NCBI GenBank assembly: GCA_037893245.1
Contig: JBAIAA010000101.1
Coordinates: 1,240,001-1,304,000, forward strand
Source of the DNA: Crossaster papposus
Taxonomy: Eukaryota > Echinodermata > Asteroidea > Velatida > Solasteridae
Length of the DNA: 64,000 nucleotides
Direction: 5' to 3'
Notes under the pieces: generated by a model
Database searches by the model: none
The model's input: the letters and a program-made list of their open reading frames with translations, nothing else
What the model was told of the DNA's origin: nothing
Program-made: the position numbers and the translations under genes
Shown: in pieces, positions 35,186 to 46,393 of the stretch
Position numbering within the stretch: position 1 is the first letter of the stretch
How the letters are laid out: the number at the start of each line of letters is the position of its first letter

Positions 35186-35546
35186 CCCCCCACCCTTTCC
35201 ACCCTTTCCACCCTTTCCACCCTTTCCACCCTTTCCACCCTTTCCACCCTTTCCACCCTTTCCACCCTTTCCACCCTTTTCACCCTTTTCACCCTTTTCA
35301 CCCTTTTCACCCTTTTCACCCTTTTCACCCTTTTCACCCTTTCCACCCTTTTCACCCTTTCCACCCTTTCCACCCTTTCCACCCTTTCCACCCTTTTCAC
35401 CCTTTCCACCCTTTCCACCCTTTTCACCCTTTCCACCCTTTCCACCCTTTCCACCCTTTCCACCCTTTCCACCCTTTCCACCCTTTCCACCCTTTCCACC
35501 CTTTCCACCTTTTCCACCCTTTCCACCTTTTCACCCTTTTCACCCC
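35186..35546 (+). repeat. 9-bp CCCTTTCCA array
   Basis: About 40 units of CCCTTTCCA with a CCCTTTTCA variant in local blocks (about 35275-35340). As 9 is divisible by 3, both strands stay open (TLS repeats on plus, VER repeats on minus). These are array artefacts, not proteins. Confidence 0.93.
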
Positions 35547-36795
35547 AACTTATTTTCCCCCTTTAGCAGGTATAGTATTGCCCCTTGGAAATGTAGCTGT
35601 CACAAAGTATACCGGTACTTTGTACATGAAATCATGAAAGCAGTTTCTCTGATTGAGACTGTACTGGGCCAGCACGAATTGACCCAACTCCCTGAAAGTG
35701 GGTCAGCACGACAACTAGAAGACCTGTATCAGATGCCTGACTGGCCAAGTGGCTCCTCAGGTCACAAGCCTGATGAAACAAACAGCTTTTATCTCTGATA
35801 ACAACCCCGTTTGTTATCAGATCCACAAGCAAGGAGTGAGTTATACTCAGAGAATGAGTGGAGGAATGATACATTATTGAGATCTTCCACTGGATAAACC
35901 TTGTTTTTGTGTCTCTATTGCCCAACCACATGGTCTTGTACTGAGCCACATACAATGCACTTGATGTGTAGATGAAACTGAAACTAAAATCAGTTTTTCC
36001 GGAGTTGTGCATTTTCTTAGACTTATTTGTTTTGCAATAAATTCCTTTAAAAGGTATTTTCAGGACCACCCATCAAGTTCAAAGTTGTTGGCAAGCCTTT
36101 CCTAAAACTAACCATTCCTCACCTGTGTTGGGTATGGTGTAACATTACTAACAAGGACAGTACTGGTACTTAAATTTGAGTTGATGTGCAAGTAGTTTGC
36201 ACTTCCAAGTTGCTGTTCGTGGAAGTCTTAGACCGATGATATATGGCTTCTTCCAGGCCGCATGATTGATCTACATAAATATACCTCATCACCATCATCA
36301 GCTTTCATTCTTCAGCTAGCTTTTTGCTCAGCAGGATTTACTCCCCCATTTTCTGGGTCAAGTTGGCCTTTTCTGGCACCTAGCACTGATTGATGTTTTG
36401 TCTCCCCGACTCAGGTCACCAGTTGTGCTCTTCTTGACAACCAAGATGGCCACCGACCCTTAACCAATCAGGATCCTGTATCCGCCTCTGTTTTCGTTCC
36501 GGGCATTGATTGTTTGCATTTTGGGGTTCCTTTGTGCAGTTTGGGTTGATCAACTTACTACCCTCAATAGGCAGTCTCAACCTTGTTTTGATAAGATGTG
36601 GAAGCATGGTTTGGGAGACTGCCAGCAAATTGAATTGGCAAAACAGACCCAAGGGCAAGTATATTACGTTTGAACATCAAAACATTTAGAAAAAAATCAA
36701 GAACTTGGTGTTAAGTTGTTATGAAGAAAATTTAAAACCAAATTCAAGACTGAAATAAAGTAACTACAGTTCTCCATAATTTAGAAACTAATTGG

Positions 36796-36830
<35 letters not shown>

Positions 36831-36911
36831 GTTATTTTTAAATTTTGGTACATATAATGAGTGGGATGGATCACTAACTCTTGTTTATCTTTATATTCAG
36901 ATGAATTATCA
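35547..36911. other. No recognised gene; 28-base T run
   Basis: Nothing coding is recognised. A T run lies at 36799-36826. The 145-codon minus-strand frame at 35632-36069 has no known domain. Confidence 0.4.
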
Positions 36912-37320
36912 ACTAGGCCAACTACCTGTTTAGGGGATTGTCAGATGCATAGAGTTGCAGGATGTAGTGATTGATCACAGTGAGAAGTTGTCCCCTATTA
37001 TTAAGAGCCTGTTGACGTCAGTTGATCGTCGTACACGTACAAATTCTTACACTACGAATATAGTGCAGTGCCCGTTCAAAATGTGCCGGATTGAACATAA
37101 TTTACATCAATCAAGGCACTTTTGCAAGTTACTACACATGGAAAGAACGGTGCCCTCAATCGATCGATACCGATGCATGGGGTGATTACTTTGTATAACG
37201 TTAATTACTCATTAATTATGTTAATTTGTCATTTTTGGTCATTTAATTCACCCTAATTATGAAATGAAAAAAATCTGGCCTCGTCACTGTCTGCTCAGGA
37301 TCCTGCTGGAACCCGTGCCA
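36912..37320 (+). repeat. Dispersed repeat, copy 2 (uninterrupted)
   Basis: Matches 14826-15765 in inverse orientation without the 442-bp element, so it shows the empty site. From a TTG at 36955 the frame reads QDVVIDHSEKLSP..., then CPFKMCRIEHNLHQSRHFC, ending SIDRYRC. Differences from copy 1 include a 3-base and a roughly 30-base indel that keep the frame. Confidence 0.78.
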
Positions 37321-38516
37321 AATATGAAGGCTGTCAGGCCACCCATCTCCGAGGAAAAAGGAGACATGTAGAGAGATAGAGACACACAGAGACACCGAGA
37401 CACAGAGGCACATGGGCATACAATTAGGTTTACCTCACATACGGACTGTGGACATTCCTTTGTCTTCGTGTAGTTAAAAAACGTTGACTAAATACTCATT
37501 TTTCTCACTTCCCAAAAACAAATTTAACCTCAAATGTTGATTCTGGGCCTCTCGGCTGTTCCTCCTATCTTTTCTTTATATAACCCTAACCCGTTTTTCC
37601 TCTAGCGTTCTTCTTCGGAGACTGAAAAACGGACTGTGGACCTGGCCAAGTCCACAAACCGTTACATTTTCCCGCATTGTGTGGACCTATATTGTTCGGA
37701 GGTTCACAGTGCATATGCAAGACTAACTCAGAGACACAGAGGCACATTCAACATATGGGCACACAAGGACACAGAGACACAAGGGCACAGACAAACAGAA
37801 GTGCAGCCATACAGATACAGCCCTACTTATGAGATACAGACACACAGAGAAACACAGGTATAGAGGTACAGAGATACAGAAATACAGAAATACACAAATA
37901 CACAAATGTGTTAGATGTGTGTTTTTCAACCCCCCCCCCCAAAAAAAAAAATCAAATCAAAAAAAAAATGTGTTTAGCGCTGTATGTATTTTTGTTTAGC
38001 CAGGCAAATAATTCTACAATACATTGGTCCACATGCAGACATTAAAATAAACATTCAGAACAAATTTCAGGACTGGGCATGTTTATATAATTATAGAACA
38101 TCCTACATGACTGAGCAGGTTCATGTTGCTCCAGGGAGTCTATTCTTGAGGAATAATGAAGGTTTGATCAGAATGTTTTGCTGTACAACAAAGGTTACTT
38201 TTCAAGCAACTTTCATTTTGTCAGGAATGTGCATGTTGGTTTTTCCTCGTGGGCACGCATTCCTCCAAAAGTAATTCAAGTCGTGGACAACTGTCTGCCA
38301 TAAATTATTATAAATGAACTCACCTTAAACTAATATTGGATGTGGTGATAACATTATAGTTTAATTAGTGTAATTTCTAATGCCCTCAGTTGCATTCAAG
38401 ATTGAATGTAACTTTAGTTTGTATCTTTTTACGACCTGTTAATTTGCGAAAGCATGTTGTTGAAACATCGTCTGTCACAAAAGATCCCAACAGATTTAGG
38501 AACTAAAGAGTATTCT
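37321..38516. other. No recognised gene; ACACAGAG-rich tracts
   Basis: Degenerate ACACAGAGA repeats at about 37375-37415 and 37725-37895 generate the open frames seen on both strands. A C/A homopolymer junction lies at 37930-37968. Confidence 0.5.
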
Positions 38517-38520
38517 TTAA

Positions 38521-38714
38521 AGGTAGGATACACCATTTGCAGATATCGAAAATATTTACTACCGAATTATTAAGAAATAACTTACTCATTTGAAAGTAAA
38601 TAATTATTCTAGGCATCCAGCAAAATGATTGCGCTAGATATCCTGTTTTTATTCCGGACGGCGATTGTCGTGTTTTTCTCGGCATCAATGACTGTAATAC
38701 TTCGGACAGGTCAG
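38521..38714. mobile_element. TTAA-A copy cut at its internal TTAA
   Basis: Starts after TTAA at 38517-38520 and proceeds with family sequence (with an internal deletion) to CTTCGGACAGGTCAG, where TTAA is followed by a complete second copy. The remaining right part is at best a degenerate ACAAAAATATTACTTG after 39099. Confidence 0.78.
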
Positions 38715-38718
38715 TTAA

Positions 38719-39095
38719 AGGTAGTATACACCATTTGCAGAAATCGAAAATATTTACTACTGAATTATTAAGAAATACCTTACTCAATTGAAAGTAAATA
38801 ATGATTCTAGGCATTCAGCAAAAGGATTGCGCTAGATATCCTGTAATTATTCCAAAAAAATGAATTTTATAAAGACAAATTCGCTCTCGCCGGACGGCGA
38901 GAGCGAAAAAACAAAAAACATAAGAATAACTGCTCGACCCCGGTTGAAAACAAACGCTGTTTTTCGTGCTTTTCTCGGCATCCATGATTGTAAAACTTCG
39001 GAAAAGTCAGTTAAACGATAATTACTATGAAATACAACCCCCCAAATCTACCCATTCATGATAATTCAAGCAATTACCAATGGTGTATACTACCT
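38719..39095. mobile_element. TTAA-A MITE with covaried hairpin
   Basis: 377 bp between TTAA at 38715-38718 and 39096-39099. The central hairpin here is TTCGCTCTCGCC...GGCGAGAGCGAA, while most copies have TTCGCGATCGCC...GGCGATCGCGAA. Both arms changed together and pairing is kept. Confidence 0.9.
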
Positions 39096-39326
39096 TTAAA
39101 CAAAAATATTACTTGCCAGCAAACAGTCAGTGGTATTTACGGTTATCATAATGTTGGTTTGTGTTTGCCTGTGATTTTTACTGCCATATCCTGCATACTA
39201 TTATTGAGTATCAAATCAGTTATGATAACAGCAGCGACTGTGTTTGCTGTCCTATTCATTGATGATTGATGACTTGATTTTTTATGTGGTTGTTATGCAT
39301 GCTGTTCCTTGCTCTATGATCAAACC

Positions 39327-39334
39327 ATGGAGGT
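39327..39334. repeat. 8-bp target duplication, left
   Basis: ATGGAGGT directly abuts the left end of the foldback element; the identical octamer abuts the right end at 44006-44013. Confidence 0.9.
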
Positions 39335-39384
39335 ATGGAACGCCAAACGTACCAATTTATGATGTTACTGGATACAAGTTTTTA

Positions 39385-40665
39385 CGTGATGTCGTCAATC
39401 CATTACGTGATGTAGTCAATATATTATGTGATGTCGTCAATCCATTATGTGATGTGGTCAGTGTATTATGTGAAGTGGTCAATCAATTATGTGATGTAGT
39501 GATTCCATTATGTGATGTAGTGAATTCATTATGTGATGTGGTCAATCCATTATGTGATGTGGTCAGTGTATTATGTGATGTCGTCAATCTGTTATGTGAT
39601 GTAGTAAATCCATTATGTGATGTAGTGAATCATTATGTGATGTAGTCAATCCATTATGTGATGTCGTAAATCCATTATGTGATGTCGTAAATCCATTATG
39701 TGATGTCGTCAGTGTATTATGTGATGTCGTGAATCCATTATGTGATGTGAATCCATTATGTGATGTAGTGAATCCATTATGTGATGTCGTGAATCCATTA
39801 TGTGATGTCGTGAATCCATTATGTGATGTAGTAAATCCATTATGTGATGTAGTGAATCCATTATGTGATGTAGTGAATCCATTATGTGATGTAGTGAATC
39901 CATTATGTGATGTAGTCACTCTCCTATGTGACGTCGTCAATGTATTATGTGATGTCGTCAATCCATTATGTGATGTCGTCAGTGTATTATGTGATGTCGT
40001 CAATCAATTATGTGATGTAGTGATTCCATTATGTGATGTAGTCAATCTATTACGTGACGTAGTGAATCCATTATGTGATGCCGGTCAATCCATTATGTGA
40101 ATAGTCAATCCATTATGTGATGTGGTCAGTGTATTATGTGATGTCGTCAATCCATTATGTGATGTAGTGAATCCATTATGTGATGTAGTCAATCCATTAT
40201 GTGATTTCGTAAATCCATTATGTGATCGTCAGTGTATTATGTGATGTCGTGAATCCATTATGTGATGTGGTCAATCCATTATGTGATGTCGTCAATCCAT
40301 TATGTGATGTCGTCAATCCATTATGTGATGTCGTCAATCCATTATGTGATGTGGTCAGTGTATTATGTGATGTCGTGAATCCATTATGTGGTGTAGTGAA
40401 TCCATTATGTGATGTAGTGAATCCATTATGTGATGTAGTAAATCCATTATGTGATGTAGTGAATCATTATGTGATGTGGTCAATCCATTATGTGATTTCG
40501 TAAATCCATTATGTGATGTGGTCAGTGTATTATGTGATGTCGTGAAACCATTATGTAGTGTCGTCAATCCATTATGTGATGTGAATCCATTATGTAGTGT
40601 GGTCAGTGTATTATGTGATGTAGTCAACCCGTTATGTGAAGTGGTCAATGCATTACGATAGTGGT
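39385..40665 (+). repeat. 21-bp tandem array, left arm
   Basis: About 60 units containing CCATTATGTGATGT plus a variable GTCGTC, GTAGTG or GTGGTC part. One frame encodes the heptad NPLCDVV, the opposite strand TTSHNGF. Occasional deletions shift the frame. Variants recur in blocks (for example VSVLCDVV units), indicating higher-order duplication. Confidence 0.93.
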
Positions 40666-40884
40666 GAGCTATCCCTTTATATAGCCACTGCCGAATTATG
40701 TGAGGTCGTAAAGCCATTATGCGGCGTCGTCCATCCATCATATGATGTAAACCCGTGTGTATTGCGCCGGAGCTATTTCTTGTTTATACCTCCTGCCGAA
40801 TTATGTGGTGTTGTTAAGCCATTATGTGGTGTCGTCAACCGTTGCGGGTGCGCAGTCACTCCTAGGTTATAGTGGTCTGTATAG
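40666..40884 (+). repeat. Inner arm block with TATATAGCC
   Basis: GTGAGCTATCCCTTTATATAGC followed by GCCGAATTATGTGAGGTCGT and diverged repeat units. The inverse occurs at 42890-43085. The TTTATATAGCC could be a TATA-like site, but no transcript is supported. Confidence 0.7.
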
Positions 40885-41125
40885 ACGATTTGCCCTCTGA
40901 CGTCACCTGTTTACATCTGTATTCAAATGTGCCCGGCAGTGATGCGCACCCATCGTATTTTACATACAATTTGCTTAAAGACTGACGTCGCAGGTCAGAT
41001 CGCCTTTGAATTATGTGACCTCTGATTTATTAATTTATTAATTTAAACCAAATTTATGTAAAACATGATTCGTGCGCATATTGACGGGCACATTTGAATA
41101 CAGATGTAAACAGAGGCACATCATC
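40885..41125. mobile_element. Insertion in the left arm only
   Basis: About 241 bp, absent from the right arm, where CTGTATAG and TGCAGCTCAAGG are contiguous. Its ends are inverted (CTGTTTACATCTGTATTCAA / its inverse) and it is flanked by TATAG at 40880-40884 and 41126-41130. A small TIR element with a probable TATAG or TATA duplication. Confidence 0.75.
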
Positions 41126-41500
41126 TATAGTGCAGCTCAAGGAGAAATATATAGCGTTGAGCATGATGCGCGTGTACTGCGTTTAAGCATGGAGGATGGT
41201 TTAAGCTATTTTCTGAAGTGGACACCAGCTAAGAAACTGTTTGCAGATTGCACTCTGACTTTCTTGTAGTTGTACATAGTGATAGGCCTACAATACAATT
41301 AAATACATTCACGAAAACGCTTTTTTTCTTCCCTTTTCGTAATAGGAGTCATCAATCAAAACTAAGCTATTTTTACTTGCTTTTTTTATACTAGTCAGCA
41401 ACTCTGGATGTTTAGTAGTAGTATGAGATTCAGTAAATAAACAAAATCATTATTTTCGTCTTGGTCACCAATTCTTTGTGAAATTATAACTGTATACAGC

Positions 41501-42616
41501 ATTTCTTTCACGGAAATACTAATTTTTACTAAAACGTTTGCGCGATGCCAGTACTGACGTGAACAGATTGCATTTCAGAAACTGTTCGTCAAAACCAAAA
41601 ACAAGAAAGAAATTTAAAATAAAGCACTTTTGTCGGAAAATCCGTTAAAAAACTATGAATCAAAATAGCCCATTTTTAAATACGGTCCCTCAAACCCTTT
41701 TGTGAACCCTCACTGGTTTTCATGTGGTCGTGCGGCCTTGGCAAACGGAATGAATTTGCTGTTCCTAAGCCGGCTTTCATTGGTTGCTCATTTTTATCAG
41801 AAAAATACCCCAATTATTTATAAATCTTTAACAATCATATATATTCCAGCATCCGATGACCTGGCGATCACTCACATTTTGATCGTACCACAATAGCAGT
41901 GGGTACGTGCAAACGTTGATGTACATTCCCGCGAAGTTCAACTTTCCGTATACACTGCTATAGTTTAATGTGTTTTAAAATAGTTTCTGCCATTTGTTGT
42001 GGTTTAGAATCTCAATTTTTCCGAAATTACAGAAAGTTCATTTCGGATACATTTATATATGGCTATCTTGGCACTGTTTATTCACCCATACCAGACAATG
42101 GTATCGCCCTGAGGTTTGGTAGTCGACCTTGATCGACCGACACAAAACACGTGGGTAAAATCTTTTATGAGGTAAAAGTTGGAAAACGTTCCATAGCGGC
42201 GGGATGGATACGTTGAAATCGATCTTCACTTTCTGTTATTTTTCACTCGGCACAAAACCAAGAATACCTAGTATCGGGAAAGTGCTTTTAAACAAAAGGG
42301 AGATATGATGCAGCTGTTGCTTATATGCAAAATTAAATTAAGACTGGTTAAAAATGAACAACGAATAATGCCATGGCCTATAGATAGTGGTCTGGCATGC
42401 TTGGCCAAGAATTCGTGGTCTGTGCGTAGGGCTATGTAGAGGTATTATTGCTCATCCCAACCGTATTCATACTCTGAAGGGTTCAGATTATCATTTATTG
42501 TTTCAGTTTGAGGTGCTGGTTCTTCCACACTTTTCATTAAAGAATACATTTTTTTAACATTTCGCTATTACACCTAACAGTCTACAATCAGTCTATATCT
42601 TTCAAGGTTTTATTTT
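41501..42616. other. Unique centre of the foldback element
   Basis: About 1.1 kb between the arms. The longest frame (41702-41896, 64 codons) has no recognised domain. No transposase, RT or integrase motif is seen. Confidence 0.6.
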
Positions 42617-43084
42617 GTACAGTATTTATAATCTCAAATTGAATTGGTGTCCCAGAGACGAAACGAATGATTTTATAAATATTTTACTGAATCTCATACT
42701 ATATTAAACATCCGGAGTTGCTGACTAGTATATGAAAGCAAGTAAGAATAGCTTAATTTTGATTTATGAGTCTTATTACGAAAAGGGAATAGAAAAAAAG
42801 CGTTTTCATAAATGAATTTAGTTGTATTGTGGGCCTATACTATGCACCATGCTTCCAAAGCTATATATTTCTCCTTGAGCTGCACTATACAGATCAAACC
42901 TTGGAGTTACTGCGCATAATGGCTTAACAACACCACATAATTCGGCAGGAGGTATAAACAAGATATAGCTCCGGCGCAATACACACGGGTTTACATCATA
43001 TAATGGATTGACGACGCCGCATAATGGCTTTACGACCTCACATAATTCGGCAGTGGCTATATAAAGGGATAGCTCACCACGTAA

Positions 43085-43965
43085 TGCATTGACCACTTCA
43101 CATAACGGGTTGACTACATCACATACACTGACCACATCACATAATGGGTTCACGACATCACATAATGGATTGACGTCATCACACAATGGATTGACGACAT
43201 TACATAATGGTTTCACTACGTCACGTAATTGATTGACTACATCACATAATGGATTAACCACATCACATAATGGATTCACTACATCACATAATGGATTGAC
43301 GACGTCACATAATGGATTGACTACATCGCATAAGGAATTGACGACATCACATAATACTTGACTACATCGCATAATACACTGACGACATCACATAATAGAT
43401 TCACTACATCACATAATGGATTGACGACATCACATAATGGTTTCACTACATCACATAAAGGATTGACCACATCACATAATGGTTCACTACATCATATAAT
43501 GGATTGACCACATCACATAATGGATTGACCACATCACATCGATTGACGACATCACATAATAGATTGACCACATCACACAATACACTGACCACATCACATA
43601 CTACACTGACCACATCACATAATGGATTGACGACATCACATAATGGATTGACGACATCACATAACACACTGACCACATCACATAACACACTGACGACACC
43701 ACGTAATGGATTGACGACATCACATAATGGTTTCACGACATCACATAATGGATTCACTACATCACATAATGGTTTCACTACATCACATAATGGATTCACG
43801 ACATCACATAATGGATTCACGACATCACATAATGGATTGACCACATCACATAATGGATTCACGTCATCACATAATACAATGACAACATCACATAATACAC
43901 TGACTACATCACATAATATATTGACTACATCACATAATGGATTGACGACATCACATAATAATTTG
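43085..43965 (-). repeat. 21-bp tandem array, right arm
   Basis: About 42 units, inverse of the left-arm array. The number and order of variants differ from the left arm, so the arrays have expanded independently. Open frames of 159-195 codons on both strands are produced by the 21-bp period. Confidence 0.92.
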
Positions 43966-44005
43966 TATCCCGTAACATCATAAATTGGTACGTTTGGCGT
44001 TCCAT

Positions 44006-44013
44006 ATGGAGGT
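44006..44013. repeat. 8-bp target duplication, right
   Basis: ATGGAGGT, identical to 39327-39334. Confidence 0.9.
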
Positions 44014-44689
44014 ACCTGGTATAGGAAACACACATGGCATTTATGCTCTCTAATTTGTGGGTACGGTAATAATTTTCTGGGCGGGTATTTTTTTATAGGT
44101 TTCTCGCCAGCGAGTTACCCCAAGTGGTCCAAAACTGTGACATTTGTTGGTGTCCCGGTTACTCTGACCTGTGTAATTTCTCACATTTCCCATACATTGA
44201 AATTGACTTCAAACTTGTTGTTATTTTGTTTTAAGGTAAATTAAATGTAATCGCTATTAGAGATAGAAGGCATAAAAAATGTGTCCTAAAAAATTATGTC
44301 CGACGTAATCGGGACACACAAAAAATGGACCCCTTTATGGACAGACCCATGTGCAAGTAACAAGCTCTGAAGTTAACAAAAGATACTAAATTTTGTTTTC
44401 CCAAAAAGATGGCCGAGCAAGAATCATACATGTGCCAACAACAAGCACCAGTTTTATTTTGCAAATACTGTCTTAAAATCCTTTCTGGTTTTTTTCTTTC
44501 CCTCCAGTTAGTCAAGAAAATTTGGATTTGTATTAGAGCTGCTTTATAGAGTCTATAAAACTTCTCAACATTATACATGTATTCAGTGTCATGTCCAAAA
44601 TACACAATGTAGTATATTTTTGAATAGTTGCAGTTTACTAACCAGTTAATTAAAAGTTTAAGTTAATTAACAGTTTATCCAAGTTCTAT
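44014..44689. other. No recognised gene
   Basis: The minus-strand 103-codon frame (44294-44605) has no known motif. Confidence 0.4.
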
Positions 44690-45310
44690 GAGGGACAGAC
44701 AAGAGCAGCCATTAATTATATTTAATAAATACCTAGGAGAGTTGCTGGCTTCTGATTGGTCGAGACTCGATCACGTGGAGTGGATTATTATGTAGTAATA
44801 ACCCGGCTTTTAAGAAGAAGCGAATAAATGTTCCCTGAACCAGCAATAATCAAGCATCATGTAAGCCAATGATTGGCCGAATGCAACAGTTCTACGGTAA
44901 CTTGTAACAAGGACGCGTCAAATCTTGATACTGCGCGCTGTACGCGTAGAACGTTTGTATCTATACGCGCGGCATTTTTCAAAATGCACGTGTCATCTGT
45001 TAACGCTAGCGCGTTGCTATGCACGGTGGGCATCAGTGGTCTCAAGGTATGGGTTATAATAACAACACATATTAAAGAGACAGGGTACCATGCATAAGCT
45101 AAAACATGGCCCCTGAACATGAACACAAAACGCTGGAAATATCGCCGAAAGGAAAGTCACGAAATTTGGAGCATGACCGGGTTGGGGGATGACCGCTGGT
45201 AATGGACCTCGCCTTCGGCTCGATCCATTACCAGCGGTCATCCCCCAACCCGGTCATTACCACGCAGTAATAACCGGGTCCTCGCACTGTTATTACCTAA
45301 GTAAAGGTAT
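44690..45310. mobile_element. Repeat element with strong terminal hairpin
   Basis: GTAATAACCCGG at about 44793 and GTAATAACCGGG at about 45270, plus GGTCGAGACTCGATCACGTG, suggest a repeat unit. Inside it lies a perfect hairpin at 45173-45257. Element borders are uncertain. Confidence 0.5.
45173..45257. repeat. Perfect 34-bp-arm hairpin
   Basis: Left arm ATGACCGGGTTGGGGGATGA...TAATGGA (45173-45206), exact inverse at 45224-45257. The 17-base loop contains GCCTTCGGC, itself a small hairpin. Open frames on both strands are palindrome artefacts. Confidence 0.92.
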
Positions 45311-46000
45311 TCCGTGCGTAAAGTATGATGCTCGAGTACGAATCATTTTGCACTATTATTACTACCACCCCCCCCCCCCCAAAAAAAAAATTAAAAAAAA
45401 TAACAAAATAAATAACATAAATAAACGAAGCATTTAAAAGAAAATTGTCACAAATTTATTGTACACATTTTGGCGGGTTTCATCATCAGTAAAAAATGTT
45501 TATAAGTATGTGATTTGTTTTATCAGAAATGTAGAAAGTAAAGAGTTTTGTACATGCAAGTACTTCAAATGATGGTAAAAATATATGTATATTTACATTA
45601 AATTAGTATTGTACAATTTACACATCCCATATAAAAAAGGGAAGCTTGTCCATCTGTTAAAAAGTATACAAAAGTCACAACAAAAATACAGTTACAAAAA
45701 TATACACTTAAAATATACAAGAGATCATAAAAAGTATGAAACATGATGTAAATAGTTTAACTCCAAAAATTTCAACCCTATTGATGCAAATTGGTTTTGC
45801 AAGCCTTATTTCTTCCCAGGACTTGGGACTATGCAAACAATAACATCCCAATTGTTCAGTTATACTTCAAATTATCCTTTTACACAAATCTAAGGGGCAG
45901 TCTTGCATAGTTAATTATACTTTTTTTAAGCAGGTATTTCAGTCTTTAGTTTTGCCATCTTCTATTCATAACATTATGATTGTATATGTTTTGAATCACC
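45311..46000. other. No recognised gene; C/A homopolymer; possible klf5 3' end
   Basis: A C run then A run lies at 45367-45389. At 45455-45460 the minus strand has AATAAA, the most distal candidate polyadenylation signal for the klf5-like gene. Use of this site is not shown by the sequence. Confidence 0.35.
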
Positions 46001-46004
46001 TTAA

Positions 46005-46389
46005 AGGTAGGATACACCATTTGCAGATATCGAAAAAATATATTTTTGAATAAATCAAATTTATTAAGAAATATCTTACTTTTTTGAAAGTAAATAACGA
46101 TTGTAGGCATCCAGCAAAATTATTGCGCTAGATATCCTGTAATTGTTCCAAACATTTTTATAAAAAAAAATCACGATCGCCGGACGCCGATCGCGAAAAA
46201 AAACAAGAACAACGTAAGAACAAGTGCCTGACGCTGGTTGAAAACGAACGCCGTTTTCCTTGCTTTTCTCAGCATCAATGATTGTAAAACTTCGGACAGG
46301 TTAGTTAAACGATATTTACTATAAAATAGAACCCCCAAAATCCACCCATTCATGATAATTCAAGCAATTACCAAGGTTGTATCCTACCT
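46005..46389. mobile_element. TTAA-A MITE copy
   Basis: 385 bp, TTAA at both sides. A short duplication near AAAATATATTTTTGAATAAATC is unique to this copy. The hairpin arms are diverged (ATCACGATCGCC...GCCGATCGCGAA). It lies 2.6 kb downstream of the klf5-like stop codon. Confidence 0.87.
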
Positions 46390-46393
46390 TTAA

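Larger units (their letters stand above)
39335..44005. mobile_element. TU/foldback-like transposon, 4.67 kb
   Basis: The ends ATGGAACGCCAAACGTACCA... are identical for 34 bp in inverted orientation and are bounded by the 8-bp duplication ATGGAGGT. Going inward, both arms have a short unique terminal part, a long array of 21-bp repeats, a part with TATATAGCCACTGCCGAATT, and a unique inner part with CTAGTCAGCAACTC. The left arm spans about 39335-41500 and the right arm about 42617-44005. A unique 1.1-kb centre lies between. Tandem repeats inside long inverted arms are the hallmark of Drosophila FB elements and of sea urchin TU elements as I recall them. No transposase is recognised, so it is probably non-autonomous. 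Confidence 0.9.

Noticed and set aside
35123..35566. Open frames on both strands with TLS and VER repeats
   Set aside because: They are produced by the 9-bp CCCTTTCCA array, whose period is a multiple of 3; there is no other coding evidence.
39360..40660. CRISPR-like array of regular repeats
   Set aside because: Units are directly adjacent with no unique spacers, and the genome is eukaryotic.
39244..40741. Repeated-peptide proteins (NPLCDVV, TTSHNGF) as genes
   Set aside because: Both strands are open, the units are transposon-arm minisatellite, and frames break at random indels. Treated as part of the foldback element.
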